From assembly GCF_000744705.1 (NCBI RefSeq), contig NZ_JQML01000001.1, positions 3,730,017 to 3,794,016 of the forward strand: a stretch of DNA of 64,000 bases, in the 5' to 3' direction. This stretch comes from Streptacidiphilus albus JL83 (GTDB lineage Bacteria > Actinomycetota > Actinomycetes > Streptomycetales > Streptomycetaceae). Shown here in pieces: positions 20,201 to 29,052 of this stretch. Below the pieces are notes generated by a model. The model was not told where the DNA came from and ran no database searches. It was given only the letters and a program-made list of their open reading frames with translations. A program made the translations under genes and the position numbers. Position 1 is the stretch's first letter; each line of letters starts with the position of its first letter.

Positions 20201-22633
20201 GGTGGCGTTGTAGTCGTTGGCGACCTGGGCCGCCGAGATCGGCTGGTTGTAGAAGTCGAAGTCCTCGACCAGGGCGTCGACGGAGGCGCTGTAGACGCTG
20301 GTGCCGTCCTGGCCGATGTTGAACGGCAGACCGGAGTCGAGGTTGCTGGCCGAGGTCAGCTGACCGGTGCTGGACCTGGTGAACAGGGCGCCGTCGACGT
20401 AGTAGCTCACCGTCTGCGCCTTGCGGTCCACCACGACCGTCAGGTAGTGCCAGTTGCCCTGCAGCGAGGTCGGGTTGACCGTGGAGTACTGGCGGCCGCT
20501 GCCGGTCGGCTGGCCCCAGCAGGCGTCGGTGGTGGTCGTGCCGGAGACGTTGTAGAACGTCATGCCGGGGTTGTAGCAGGCCGCGAAGTTCTGGTTGCTC
20601 ACGATCGGGCCGTCGGCGGTCTCGCCGTACTCGCCCCACCAGGTGGAGAAGGAGAAGCTGCCCGAGCCGTCGGTCTCGCCGGCCACCTTCGGCAGCTGGA
20701 TGAAGTTGCTGCCCGCGCTGACGTGCGCCGCGAGCCCGCCGTCGAGGCCGTGGGAGTAGGTGGCGGTGCCCTTCCAGAGGGCGTTGTTGCCCTGGCCGGA
20801 GCCGTCGGTGACCACACCGTTCTTGTCGCCGGTGAAGTTGTACGAGGCCACCGGCACCACCGTGTCGCCGACGGCGCGGTAGTGGCCCCAGAGCGCGTAC
20901 AGGTTGACCGTGCCGCCGGCGGTGGCGGTGAGGTTGCTGACGCTCTGGGCGTCGGTGTAGGCGACCGCGCCGGTCGGGCTGGTCGCCCAGCCGAGGAAGC
21001 CGTAGCCGCCGCTGCGGGTGAAGCCGTTGGCGGTCAGCGCGGCGGGCCGGCCGTAGGTCAGCGCCTCCGTGGCGGTGGCCCCGCCGTCCGCGCCGTTGCC
21101 GTTGAAGACGACGCCGTACGGGTTGCCCGAGGAGACCGCCTTGAGGACGACGTTCTGCGAGGGCATGGTGAAGCTGCCGTTGGCCGCGATGGTCAGGTTG
21201 GCCGGGGAGACCACCTGCCAGACCGAGGAGTAGCCGGTCGCCGGGGTGGCGGTCAGGGTGACCGTCGCCCCGGGGGTGGTCCAGCCGAGCATGGTGTCGG
21301 AGGAGGAGCCCACCGTGACATGGCTGTCGCCGCTCTCGGTCACCTGGAAGGTACCGGCCGGCGCCCACTGGGCGTAGAGGGTGACGCTGCCGCCGACGGC
21401 CAGGTTCTTGACGCTCGCCTGGTCGGCGTAGACCGGCGCACCGGTCGGCGTGGTGCTCCAGCCGATGAACTGCTTGCCCGTCTCGGTGAAGCCGTTCGCG
21501 GTCAGCGCGGTGGCCTGGTCGTAGGTCAGCGTCTGCGGGGCGGTCGCCCCGCCGTCCGCGCCGTTGCCGTTGTAGTCGACCGTGTAGGTGTTCGGGGAGA
21601 ACGTGGCCTGGACGGTGACCGCGCTGCCGGGCGCGGTGAAGCTGCCGCCGGTGCTGACCGCCAGCGTGGACGGCGTCACCGGGACCCACCCGTTGAAGGT
21701 GTAGCCGGTGCTGGGCGTCGCCGTCAGGGTGTCGGCCGCGCCCGCGGCCGGGGCGAGCACGGAGGCCGTGCCGGTGCCGTGGCCGTCGTTGGTGACGGTC
21801 ACCGGGAAGTGGGTGGCCGGGTTGGTCGCCGTGTAGTCGGCCGCGATCTGGGTCGCGCTGATGGCCTGGTCGTAGAAGTTGAAGTCGTCGACCAGCGCGT
21901 CGTCGGTGCCGCTGTAGACGCCGGTCCCGTCCTGGCCGATCCGGATCGGGCTGCCCGAGTTGAAGTTGGCGGCTGCGGTACCGGAGATCGTCGAGGTGGA
22001 CGAGAAGAGCGTGCCGTCGACGTAGTAGTTGTAGGTGTGCGCCGAGCTGTCCTCCACCACCGCGAGGTAGTGCCACCCGTTCTGGATCGAGGTGGTGCGG
22101 GTGGTGGTGTAGGTCTTCGTCCCGTTGACGGCGAAGCAGGAGCGCTGCTGGTAGGTGCCGCTGAGGTGGTAGAAGGTGAAGCCGAGGTTGGTGCAGGCGG
22201 CGAAGTTCTGGTTGGCGACCAGCGGAGCGTCGATCGTCTCCGAGTTGTCGTACCACCAGGTCTCGAAGGAGAAGCTGCCCGAGCCGTCGGTCTGGCCGGT
22301 CACCTTCGGCAGCGAGATGAAGCTGGTTCCGGCGCTGATGTGGGCCGCCTTGCCGGAGACCCCGGCCGCGTAGGACGGCGTGCCGGTCCAGCCGGCGTTG
22401 TTGCCCTTGCCCGAACTGTCGACGACGGTCGTGCCCGAGTCGTTGTCGAAGTTGTACGCGGCCACCGGGGTGACCGTGTCGCCGGGGCTGAAGGTCGGGT
22501 CGGCCGCCGCCGGGGTGGCGGCGAACACGGCCAGGCCGCCGAGCATCACGGCGGCGGAGACGCCGGAGGCGATGAGGCGGCGCAGTGCTCGGTGCGGTGG
22601 ATGGAGCAGCGGAACGGGTGGCCGTGCGGCCAT
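17273..22633 (-). CDS. Secreted multidomain protein: LamG, InlB-type repeats, EEP-like domain, three chitin-binding modules
   Basis: 1786 residues from ATG 22633, preceded by GGAGGG and starting with a signal peptide ending near TPAAADP. The open frame continues upstream through the antisense of the phospholipase gene and was not used. Domains in order: LamG-like (51-268), an InlB/Flg_new-type repeat (about 344-428) and a second (508-584), a second LamG-like domain (591-808), a putative-Ig linker, an endonuclease/exonuclease/phosphatase-like domain (934-1204; TATWNLWDAG, LGDLASPSAADW, PQDRIDYVDY, SNHAAVVTTF), several Ig-like domains, and three CBM5/12 chitin-binding modules at 1644-1786 (each with WYTQN/WYTRD). 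The EEP motifs are diverged, so the substrate (nucleic acid, lipid or phosphoester) is uncertain. It follows the phospholipase gene by 29 bp and is probably co-transcribed. It may act on chitinous surfaces such as fungal walls. Confidence 0.85.
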   Translation of the reverse strand: MAARPPVPLLHPPHRALRRLIASGVSAAVMLGGLAVFAATPAAADPTFSPGDTVTPVAAYNFDNDSGTTVVDSSGKGNNAGWTGTPSYAAGVSGKAAHISAGTSFISLPKVTGQTDGSGSFSFETWWYDNSETIDAPLVANQNFAACTNLGFTFYHLSGTYQQRSCFAVNGTKTYTTTRTTSIQNGWHYLAVVEDSSAHTYNYYVDGTLFSSTSTISGTAAANFNSGSPIRIGQDGTGVYSGTDDALVDDFNFYDQAISATQIAADYTATNPATHFPVTVTNDGHGTGTASVLAPAAGAADTLTATPSTGYTFNGWVPVTPSTLAVSTGGSFTAPGSAVTVQATFSPNTYTVDYNGNGADGGATAPQTLTYDQATALTANGFTETGKQFIGWSTTPTGAPVYADQASVKNLAVGGSVTLYAQWAPAGTFQVTESGDSHVTVGSSSDTMLGWTTPGATVTLTATPATGYSSVWQVVSPANLTIAANGSFTMPSQNVVLKAVSSGNPYGVVFNGNGADGGATATEALTYGRPAALTANGFTRSGGYGFLGWATSPTGAVAYTDAQSVSNLTATAGGTVNLYALWGHYRAVGDTVVPVASYNFTGDKNGVVTDGSGQGNNALWKGTATYSHGLDGGLAAHVSAGSNFIQLPKVAGETDGSGSFSFSTWWGEYGETADGPIVSNQNFAACYNPGMTFYNVSGTTTTDACWGQPTGSGRQYSTVNPTSLQGNWHYLTVVVDRKAQTVSYYVDGALFTRSSTGQLTSASNLDSGLPFNIGQDGTSVYSASVDALVEDFDFYNQPISAAQVANDYNATKPASATLPSEATVDVPNPINTVAPGFVTDTFHGPQVRVNGAVSQSVAGLWNGGTVTSYTKTGGDSWLSVNSSGLVTGTAPGSAPQHPGTITVQATDGTTTSSITVEVPVIAAGDAPQIATATWNLWDAGTHVDNPLLKDLTVIGQNGLDVIGVQQDGGTVAQQLAQALGWYSYEGSGGLGIVSAYPISSTGVVAATGTAPAVGVTVNVDGQNLRVWDAALDQTGYGPETACATTGTTPAAIVASELASNRYAQAQAIAAEVKPDAAAASSTPVVFLGDLASPSAADWTTADAAAHCNIGAVDWPVPDAITGAGLTDSFRAANPDPVADPGNTWSPIEPTNPTTGAAEPQDRIDYVDYAGSQLQLVGSNTLVAGWPSSSNVNSNAWTSNHAAVVTTFTLGVPQPSASAPTVTVARNALVYQVGNGPGSAALSSAVGATASPADASVNVDASKVDYTTPGYYTVLVTATENGYASDPVAVTVQVVPVVSVKLANSSVSLAGPGLNQAAVLDGLGGSLNVDGVVNADLSQVDASVAGSYPVTVTGTDDYGFAATARGTVVITSPDAPPVVTTSVTPGTPDGQNGWYVSAPSVSAAATGDTGATPSIEFRIGNGSWTAYAGAMSVPEGNWTYQFRATDGAGVASAPVSAPVQYDATAPSTTATAAAGATIIAPVTVTLTATDAGSGVALTQYQLGSGAWTTYTGPFPVTPQLTAQTISYRSTDRAGNVETAHQLVVPAISPVVPAVTTTAPAARYGTAATVTVTVASPGLPAAGTVTLTEGATARGTATLADGTATFTLPVGLAAGSHVILASYSGSPLLTPALQTLTVTVGLPAAWSATAIYHTGDQVGYQGNLYTASWYTQNQLPGAPNGPWQEIVMTENGTAVWTASRVFNAGDVVVHNGLTFKAGWYTQNDTPGSVTGPWQQQAAPGPNGIAPWTPTTVYNSGDQVTYQGGTYQAKWYTRDQTPDTVNGGWKKIG

Positions 22634-22662
22634 GGGGCCCTCCAAGGGGACGAAAGGGACAA

Positions 22663-24825
22663 TCAGGCGGTGATCTGGGCGACCCGGCCGGCGTAGCGGT
22701 GCTTCCAGCCGGTGCCGGTGTCGGCGGTCATCACCACGTCGTAGTAGCCCTCGGCCGTGGGCCAGCTGACGGTCTTCGACTTGCCCGGCGCGACCCAGTA
22801 GTCCTGGAGGCCGCCGACGTGGTCGTTGGCGGTCAGGGTGTAGTGGACCTGCTGGAGGCCGTCGTTGTGCAGGGTGATGGTCAGCGTCGGGTTCGCGCCG
22901 GACAGCAGGTCGACGTCGACCCGCGGCACCCCGGCGTTGTTCTGCCCGGCGGGCAGCACCGTGCCGGCGTGCGAGCGGACGAAGCCGTCGGGGCCGTAGA
23001 TCGAGAACGCGTAGCGGCCCTGGTACTGGGAGGCGTCCCAGTTGTAGGCGCCCGGCGCGGCGGCGGTCACCGTGAACGGCGTGCTGCTGAACGCCTTGTA
23101 CTGGTCCGGGAAGACCTGCAGGCTGACGCCCTTGCCGGTCGGCCCGCCGACCAGGCTCATGTTCGCGGTGACCGTCCCGGTGCCCCGGTTCTCCGAGAAC
23201 GTGCTCTGCGCGTGGAAGGAGAGCGGACGGGGGCGCAGCGGCGGGTAGTCGGTCCACTGGTCCTCGGAGGGGACCTGGGTCGCGATGGTGCCGCCGGCGT
23301 TGGCGATGGCGATCAGGGCGGCGGTGTCCGGCAGCGAGGGCGTGCCCAGGACCGGGCGGGAGAAGTCGATCGCGCTGGTCAGGTCGCCGCTGACGGTGCG
23401 GCGCCAGGGGGTGATGGTGGTGCTCAGCGCCGGGGTGCCCATCGAGGTGGTCCACACCTCCAGGAAGCGGGTGACCGAGGTGTGATCGAAGACCTCGGAG
23501 TTGACCCAGCCGCCCCGGGTCCACGGCGAGACCAGGGTCATCGGGACCCGGGCGCCATAGCCGATCGGGGTGGAGCCGGAGTACTCGCCGGCCGTGCCCG
23601 GCTCCGGGAACGGCGGCAGGACGTGGTCGAAGTAGCCGTCGTTCTCGTCGAAGTTCAGGATCAGCAGCGTGTGGTTCCAGATGTCCGGATTGCTCTGCAG
23701 GGTCTCGATCACGCGGTTGGTGTAGTGCGCGCCGTGCTCCGGGTCGGCGGAGGGGTGCTCGGACCACTCGTACGGCGAGACCAGGTAGGAGACCTGCGGC
23801 AGCGGGAACTCCGCGCCGGGGGCGCAGGCGGCGATGAAGTCGGCCAGGATCCCGTTGAGGTTGGTGTCGCTGTCGTCGTTGGGCAGGCCGTCCGCCGCGT
23901 ACGGGAAGGAGTTGGCGCGCCACACCAGGCCGGTGCCGGGCGCGGTCTTGGTGGTGTCGGCGAGGTTGGCCGCGCTCGGGGTGAACGTGGCGAAGCCCCG
24001 GATCGGGCTGTCCTCGTAGTCGCCGCGCCAGCCGTCGCCGTCGTTGTTGTCGACGTAGATCCGCCAGGAGACGCCGGCCGCCTGCAGCGCCTCGGGGTAG
24101 GTCTGCCAGGCCCGGTTGCCGGAGGTCTCGCCGCCGTTGGAGGTGACGCCGTCCGAGGTCCCGGTCCACAGGTACAGCCGGTTGGGCGTGGTCGGCCCCA
24201 TGACCGAGCAGTGGTAGTTGTCGCAGATGGTGTAGTTGCTGGCCAGCGACCACTGCCAGGGGATCTCGTTGCCGGTGAGGTAGTTCATGGTCGTGGCGCC
24301 CTTGGCGGCGATCCAGTTGTTGTACTTGCCGCCGTTCCAGGCCATGGTGCCGGTGCCGTAGCTGTGGTCCAGGCCGTTGGTCGACTGGGCGACGGTGGTG
24401 ACGTGGTTCGGCGTGACCGCGCTGGAGCCCGAGGGCTGCGAGAAGACGTTGGCGCCGTTCTGGAACCGCAGCGCCTGCTTGTCGTTGAAGCCACGGACGC
24501 CGGGCATCGCCCCGTAGTAGTGGTCGAAGGCGCGGTTCTCCTGCATCAGGATCACCACGTGCTTCAGGTCGGCCATGGTGCCGGTGAAGCCCTCGGGCAG
24601 GACGTAGGAGGCCGAGCTCCCGGCCGCACCGGTCCCGGCCGGGCCGGCGCCGTCGGCGGACGCCCAGGCGGCAGCGCCGCCGCCGGCCAGCGCGGTGGCG
24701 CCACCGAGCAGGCCCATGGCCCTGAGCATGCCGCGCCGGGAGAGGCCCGACCGCAGGATCGACTGCGGAACCAGCCCTTCCTGCCGTGCGTCGTCGGGGA
24801 GAGAAGGCTCTGCGTCGTGGGCCAT
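22663..24825 (-). CDS. Tat-exported phospholipase C (phosphoesterase family)
   Basis: A 720-residue protein, ATG preceded by AGGAG. A twin-arginine signal is visible at residues 29-50 (SRRGMLRAMGLLGG, then an Ala-rich segment). The catalytic phosphoesterase domain begins with LKHVVILMQENRAFDHYYGA and contains DNYHCSVMGPTTPNR, NFDENDGYFDHVLPP and GYGARVPMTLVSPW, as in bacterial phosphocholine-specific phospholipases C and related acid phosphatases. The C-terminus holds two short beta-domains (DUF756 type, about 515-600 and 620-715) usual for these enzymes. It hydrolyses phospholipid head groups outside the cell. The gene is first in a likely two-gene operon with the chitin-binding/EEP-like protein and lies downstream of a UTRA-type GntR regulator. 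Confidence 0.92.
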   Translation of the reverse strand: MAHDAEPSLPDDARQEGLVPQSILRSGLSRRGMLRAMGLLGGATALAGGGAAAWASADGAGPAGTGAAGSSASYVLPEGFTGTMADLKHVVILMQENRAFDHYYGAMPGVRGFNDKQALRFQNGANVFSQPSGSSAVTPNHVTTVAQSTNGLDHSYGTGTMAWNGGKYNNWIAAKGATTMNYLTGNEIPWQWSLASNYTICDNYHCSVMGPTTPNRLYLWTGTSDGVTSNGGETSGNRAWQTYPEALQAAGVSWRIYVDNNDGDGWRGDYEDSPIRGFATFTPSAANLADTTKTAPGTGLVWRANSFPYAADGLPNDDSDTNLNGILADFIAACAPGAEFPLPQVSYLVSPYEWSEHPSADPEHGAHYTNRVIETLQSNPDIWNHTLLILNFDENDGYFDHVLPPFPEPGTAGEYSGSTPIGYGARVPMTLVSPWTRGGWVNSEVFDHTSVTRFLEVWTTSMGTPALSTTITPWRRTVSGDLTSAIDFSRPVLGTPSLPDTAALIAIANAGGTIATQVPSEDQWTDYPPLRPRPLSFHAQSTFSENRGTGTVTANMSLVGGPTGKGVSLQVFPDQYKAFSSTPFTVTAAAPGAYNWDASQYQGRYAFSIYGPDGFVRSHAGTVLPAGQNNAGVPRVDVDLLSGANPTLTITLHNDGLQQVHYTLTANDHVGGLQDYWVAPGKSKTVSWPTAEGYYDVVMTADTGTGWKHRYAGRVAQITA

Positions 24826-25002
24826 CGGAACGCTCCTGATGCGGGTGAACTGTCGGGAGAAGGCAGTTCAGATCAGAAGCGCTGCGAGTGAATGTTCTGT
24901 GAACGCGGCCCGACGACCCGTCGATTCGGAGCCCGGGGCCCCGGATTCGATCGCCGACTGCGCGCAGTGGGCCGTATTCGGCCGCCCCCGACGCTCAGTC
25001 GG

Positions 25003-25758
25003 TCATTCGCGCGGTGGCAGCAGCGTCCGCGCGACGTCCCCGGCCCGGACGTCGAAGGCCGCCACGTCGGACACGTAGCGGTCGACCGCCACCTCGACCA
25101 TCCGCCCGCCCCGGGTCGCCGTGGTGCGGCTGATCTGCAGCAGCGGGCTGGAGCGCCGGAGGCCCAGCAGCCGGGCGTCGTCACTGGAGGCGGCGACCGC
25201 CTCGATCCGGTGGTCCCCGAGGACGGCCCGCACCCCGGCCGCCTCCAGCGCGCCGAAGACCGACGGCGCGTCGTCCGGCAGCGCCTCGATGACCGGGATC
25301 ACCCACGGCGCCCAGGTCGACCGCTCGACCATCACCGCCCGCCGGTCCAGCAGCCGCACCCGGGTGAAGCGCAGCACCTGCTCCCCCAGGCCGATGCCGA
25401 GCAGCCGGGCCTCCCGCGCGGACGCGCCGCCGAGCTCGCGGCGCACGATCCGGCCGCTGGACTCGCGCCCCTGCTCGGCGGCCCAGCGCGAGAACGCGCG
25501 CAGCTCCCCCACCGTCTGCGCCCGGTGCCCGACCTGGACCAGCCAGCCCGAGTTGGGCCGCGACACCAGCACACCCCGCCGCGCCAGCGCCGCCAGCGCG
25601 GTGCGGACCCGGGCCCGGGTCGTGGCGTACTCCTCCGCGAGCGCCTGCTCGCTGGGCAGCTTCTGCTCGGGGCGGTACACCCCGTCGGCGATCCGCCGCT
25701 CGATGTCGGCCGCGATCGCTGCCGGGTCATGACCCGGGGCGGGACCGGTGGGTATCAC
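25003..25758 (-). CDS. GntR/HutC-family regulator with UTRA ligand-binding domain
   Basis: 251 residues. The N-terminal GntR winged helix occupies about 10-75 (IAADIERRIADGVYRPEQKL, PSEQALAEEYATTRARVRTA, GVLVSRPNSGWLV), followed by a UTRA domain at about 95-245 (LGIGLGEQVLRFTRVRLLDR, ending VAVDRYVSDVAAFDV). HutC-type regulators bind a small metabolite through UTRA and usually repress nearby catabolic or transport genes. It lies 177 bp upstream of, and on the same strand as, the phospholipase gene, so that operon is the obvious candidate target; no operator was identified with confidence. Confidence 0.88.
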   Translation of the reverse strand: MIPTGPAPGHDPAAIAADIERRIADGVYRPEQKLPSEQALAEEYATTRARVRTALAALARRGVLVSRPNSGWLVQVGHRAQTVGELRAFSRWAAEQGRESSGRIVRRELGGASAREARLLGIGLGEQVLRFTRVRLLDRRAVMVERSTWAPWVIPVIEALPDDAPSVFGALEAAGVRAVLGDHRIEAVAASSDDARLLGLRRSSPLLQISRTTATRGGRMVEVAVDRYVSDVAAFDVRAGDVARTLLPPRE

Positions 25759-26356
25759 GGAGGCACATCCTGCTCGAAGGTAAGAGATTGGTGTTCGGCA
25801 GGCCGGAGGCTACCAGGCCAGGATGGACCAAAGGGGACATTCCAGCGTCGGATCCTGCGGAGCGGTGCGTGGTCATTGCGATCGTGGACGGGGCGGTCCC
25901 CGCGCGAACCGGTGCGTCCGACGCGTGGTCGAAATCAACCTCGTCGGTCCCCGATTCGAGCTCGAACCAGACTGTTCTGCCGATTCCGCAGGCGCGGGGG
26001 TGCGCGCCCCGGGCCCGGGCGGGAGCCGCGACCAGCGCGCCTCCGCGACCCGACCCGCCGTCGAGCGAGGAAGCCTCGCAGGGCTGCGCCGGCGGCAGGC
26101 TGCCGGACCCGCGTCGGCCATCACCCCCGATGCCCGGGCGGCGTTCGTCGCGTACGCAGCCGAGCAGCCGAGCTCCTGGGCCGCACTTGTCCCGGAAATC
26201 GGGACAAGTCCGCAGGCTGCCTCCACCAACCAACTCCCCGGCTGATCCCCTCAGCCCATGAGTGTTCATGGACATATCCGGGAACAGGGCGAGCAAGCCG
26301 CAGGACAAAGTGCGGCCGATCTGCTCAAAAGCTGTCGACCGGACATCGGGGGATCC
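25759..26356. promoter_or_regulatory. Divergent intergenic region with a 10-bp inverted repeat
   Basis: About 600 bp between the GntR gene and the NLR-like gene. A perfect 10-bp inverted repeat (ACTTGTCCCG and its complement, 5-nt spacer) lies at 26185-26209, about 150 bp upstream of the NLR-like start. It may be an operator or an RNA hairpin. Minus-strand open frames across the region show no recognisable protein. Confidence 0.5.
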
Positions 26357-28516
26357 GTGCACGCCTCAGGCCAGGACGCCGAAGGAGCGCCGCAAGGCAC
26401 CCATACCCGCAACCACATCAGCGGGCCGGTCGAGGGGGTGAGCGTCCAGGCCGGGACGGTGCACGGCGGCATCCACATCACCGAGGCGGCTCGGGACACG
26501 CCGCCGGTCCCCTGGGAGCTCCCGCCACCGGTCCGGCTGACCAGCCGACTGGCCGAGCTCGACGTCCTGGAAGCGGCCCGGAGCCGGGCCGAGCAGCTCG
26601 GCGCGCCGACCCTGGTGACGCTCAGCGGCCTCGGCGGCGTGGGGAAGACCGTGCTGGCCGTGTCCTGGCTGCACCGCGTCCGCGACGACTGCCCGGACGG
26701 CCAGCTGTACGCCGACCTCGGTGCCCACGGCCAGGAGAGCCCGCTGCGGCCGGGCGAGGTGCTGGGACGGTTCCTGCGGGCGCTGGGGGTCGCCCCGGAG
26801 CGCATTCCCACGGCGGTGGACGAACGGGTGGCCACCTACCGCTCGTTGACCGCCGGTCGGCGGCTGGTGGTGCTGCTGGACGACGCCGCCACGGCGGCCC
26901 AGGTCAGACCGCTGCTGCCGAGCGCTCCCGGGATCGCGGTGGTCACCAGCCGGACGCAGCTGACCGGTCTGACGGTCGACGGGTTCACCGCACTCCAGCT
27001 GGAGCCCCTGGCCCGGGAGGACGCCGTCACCCTGCTGGCGTCCACCCTGAACGACCACCGGGTGCTCCAGGAGCCGACTGCCGCCATGGAGTTGGTGGAT
27101 CTCTGCGACGGGCTGCCGCTGGCGGTCCGGGTCGCCGGCGCCCTGCTGGCGGCGCGGCCCAAGCGGCTGATCACCTCCATGGTGCAGGCGCTGACCCGGG
27201 AGCAGGACCGCCTGGACGTCCTCGCCATCCGGGGCGACCACGCGGTGCGGTCCGCCCTGGACATCTCCTACCGGGCCCTGCCCGAACCCGCCGCCCTGCT
27301 CTACCGCCGGCTCGGCCTGCACCCCGGACCGGAGTTCGGCAGCGGCCTCGCGGCGGCGGCGCTGGCGGACCCGGTCACCGGTCCGACCGATGCCGCCGGG
27401 CTGCTCGACACCCTGGTCGAGGCCAGCCTGCTCTCCGAGGTCGGAGTCGAGCGGTACCGGTTCCACGACCTGGTCCGGCTGCACGCCTCGGCGGAAGCCG
27501 AACGTGACTCCCCCGACGTCCGCTCGGCCGCCTGCCGCCGCATCCTCGACTTCCACCTGGTCGGCGCCACCCTGGCCGAGGAGGTGCTCGACCCGCACCA
27601 CCGGTCCCTGCCGAGGGAGCTGGGGCCCCAGCCGGTACCGGCGCCGGACCTGGGCGGCGACGTCGGACGGGCAATGGCCTGGCTGGAGGCGGAGCGCGGC
27701 AACCTGATGGCGGCGGTGCGCACCGCCCGCCGGATCGGACTGCCGGCGCTCGCCTGGCAGCTGGTGGACGCGATGTGGCCGCTGTTCATCCGCCGCAAGT
27801 ACTACGAGGACTGGCGCGAGGCCCACGCCGAGGGCCTCGCCGCCGCCAGGAGCTGCGGCGACCGCGCCGCCGAGGCCAGGATGCTCAGCTCGGGCGGCTT
27901 CGGCGAGCTCGGCGTCGCGGAGCACACCCGCGCGCTGGCCATGTTCGAGGAGGCCGCCGCCATCCTCCAGCAGAGCGGCGACGGCCTGGGCCACGCCCGC
28001 ACCTTCAACTACCGGGGGCTGGCCTACCAGCGGCTCGGTCGGCTGCCGGAGGCCGCCGACGCCTTCGAGCAGGCCGCCGTCCTGTGCCGGCGCCACGGCG
28101 ACCCGAGGGCGGGAGCTCTGGCCCAGCTGAACCGGTCGAGCATCTCGCTCACCCTCGCCGACTTCGGCCGGGCCGCCGAACTGGCTGAATCAGCCCGGCA
28201 GTTACTGCTGGAGGAGCTCGACCCCTACAACGCGGCCCGGGCCGAGGTACTGCTCGGACGCGCCCGTCTGGGTCTCGGCACCCCCGACCTGGCCGAGGAG
28301 ACCCTGCTCGGAGCGCGCGCCGAGCTGCACCGGACGGGCGCGGGCCGCGAGGAGGCGCTGGCCCTGGAGGCGCTGGGCGAGGCGGCGGAGCTGCGCGGGC
28401 AGCCCCCGCTCGCCCGCGAGCGCTACGCCGAGGCCGTCCGGCTGTGGCAGGCGCTCTCCCTCCAGCCCCCGGACTCGCTCCGGCAGCGGCTCGACCGGCT
28501 CGACCCGCCCGGCTGA
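26357..28516 (+). CDS. NLR-like NB-ARC/TPR protein with N-terminal RHIM-like amyloid-type motif
   Basis: 719 residues from GTG 26357, preceded by GGGGGA at five bases; an ATG 33 codons upstream has no ribosome site. Near residues 16-41 is NHISGPVEGV followed by SVQAGTVHGGIHI. This resembles the bacterial amyloid signalling sequences of the RHIM-like group (xQxG core, G-rich flanks) found at the N-termini of actinobacterial NLR-like proteins. An NB-ARC ATPase follows: Walker A GLGGVGKTVLAVSWL, Walker B RLVVLLDDAATAAQV, sensor GIAVVTSRTQL and GLPLAVRVAGALL. The C-terminal part, from about residue 440, is TPR/alpha-helical. Unlike the gene at 30545 it has no SARP DNA-binding domain. Such proteins can be signalling STANDs or death-type immune switches. 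No partner effector carrying the same motif is apparent nearby. The 3' end overlaps the convergent gene by 94 bp. Confidence 0.82.
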   Translation: MHASGQDAEGAPQGTHTRNHISGPVEGVSVQAGTVHGGIHITEAARDTPPVPWELPPPVRLTSRLAELDVLEAARSRAEQLGAPTLVTLSGLGGVGKTVLAVSWLHRVRDDCPDGQLYADLGAHGQESPLRPGEVLGRFLRALGVAPERIPTAVDERVATYRSLTAGRRLVVLLDDAATAAQVRPLLPSAPGIAVVTSRTQLTGLTVDGFTALQLEPLAREDAVTLLASTLNDHRVLQEPTAAMELVDLCDGLPLAVRVAGALLAARPKRLITSMVQALTREQDRLDVLAIRGDHAVRSALDISYRALPEPAALLYRRLGLHPGPEFGSGLAAAALADPVTGPTDAAGLLDTLVEASLLSEVGVERYRFHDLVRLHASAEAERDSPDVRSAACRRILDFHLVGATLAEEVLDPHHRSLPRELGPQPVPAPDLGGDVGRAMAWLEAERGNLMAAVRTARRIGLPALAWQLVDAMWPLFIRRKYYEDWREAHAEGLAAARSCGDRAAEARMLSSGGFGELGVAEHTRALAMFEEAAAILQQSGDGLGHARTFNYRGLAYQRLGRLPEAADAFEQAAVLCRRHGDPRAGALAQLNRSSISLTLADFGRAAELAESARQLLLEELDPYNAARAEVLLGRARLGLGTPDLAEETLLGARAELHRTGAGREEALALEALGEAAELRGQPPLARERYAEAVRLWQALSLQPPDSLRQRLDRLDPPG

Positions 28517-29052
28517 GGCGGCGGGGCCACGGCCCGGATCCGCACCGTCGAGCCCGCGCCACCGGACGCCGGCACCCAGCGCACCTCGGTCGGCGTGCTC
28601 AGCAGCCCCGCCACCGACCAGGCGTGGAGCAACGAGGCCAGCGCCGGCCAGGGCCCCGGGGCACGCCGGTCACGCACCTGGGCGAGGAGCAGGGCCCCGG
28701 CGCCGAGCCGGAACGCACAGTGCCGTGCGCCCCAGGGCACGGCCGTCACCAGCGCCCCCGGGCAGTCGCGCCGACTCCGGTCGAGCGCCCGGACGGCGTC
28801 CCGCACCGAGCCGTACGGCAGCCGCTCGCCGACCAGTACGTCGGCCAACTGCGGCCAGGGCGCGGGGTCTCCGGCGACGGCCGCCAGGTGCCGGTCGAGC
28901 AGCACCCCGGCCGGGGGCTCCGCCCCGAACGCCGCCTCGGCGAACCCGCTCCCCCGGGCCCCGCCCGCAGCGAACAGCACGGACACGACCTCCGCCGTAC
29001 CCCGCCGTCCGGGCCTGACCCGCGTGGCCACCGCCACCGTCACGGCGGTCAC
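28423..29052 (-). CDS. Unrecognised protein translationally coupled to the glycosyltransferase-like gene
   Basis: 209 residues if translation starts at GTG 29052, which overlaps the upstream stop codon (GTGA). The composition is Ala/Arg/Val-rich. It contains LLDRHLAAVAGDPAPWPQLA, VLVGERLPYGSVRDAVRALD and AFRLGAGALLLAQV, suggesting a small mixed alpha/beta fold without clear membrane segments. I do not recognise the family. The last 30 residues are antisense to the end of the NLR-like gene and are low complexity. Its coupling to 29049-30290 implies a shared pathway. Confidence 0.6.
   Translation of the reverse strand: MTAVTVAVATRVRPGRRGTAEVVSVLFAAGGARGSGFAEAAFGAEPPAGVLLDRHLAAVAGDPAPWPQLADVLVGERLPYGSVRDAVRALDRSRRDCPGALVTAVPWGARHCAFRLGAGALLLAQVRDRRAPGPWPALASLLHAWSVAGLLSTPTEVRWVPASGGAGSTVRIRAVAPPPQPGGSSRSSRCRSESGGWRESACHSRTASA

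Noticed and set aside
22634-24253. In-frame upstream extension of the chitin-binding giant protein
   Set aside because: It is antisense to a Tat-signal phospholipase gene, lacks domain features, and the true start at 22633 has a ribosome site and signal peptide.
25727-26362. 211-codon minus-strand frame upstream of the NLR-like gene
   Set aside because: No ribosome site, no recognisable domain; overlaps the GntR start and the regulatory gap.
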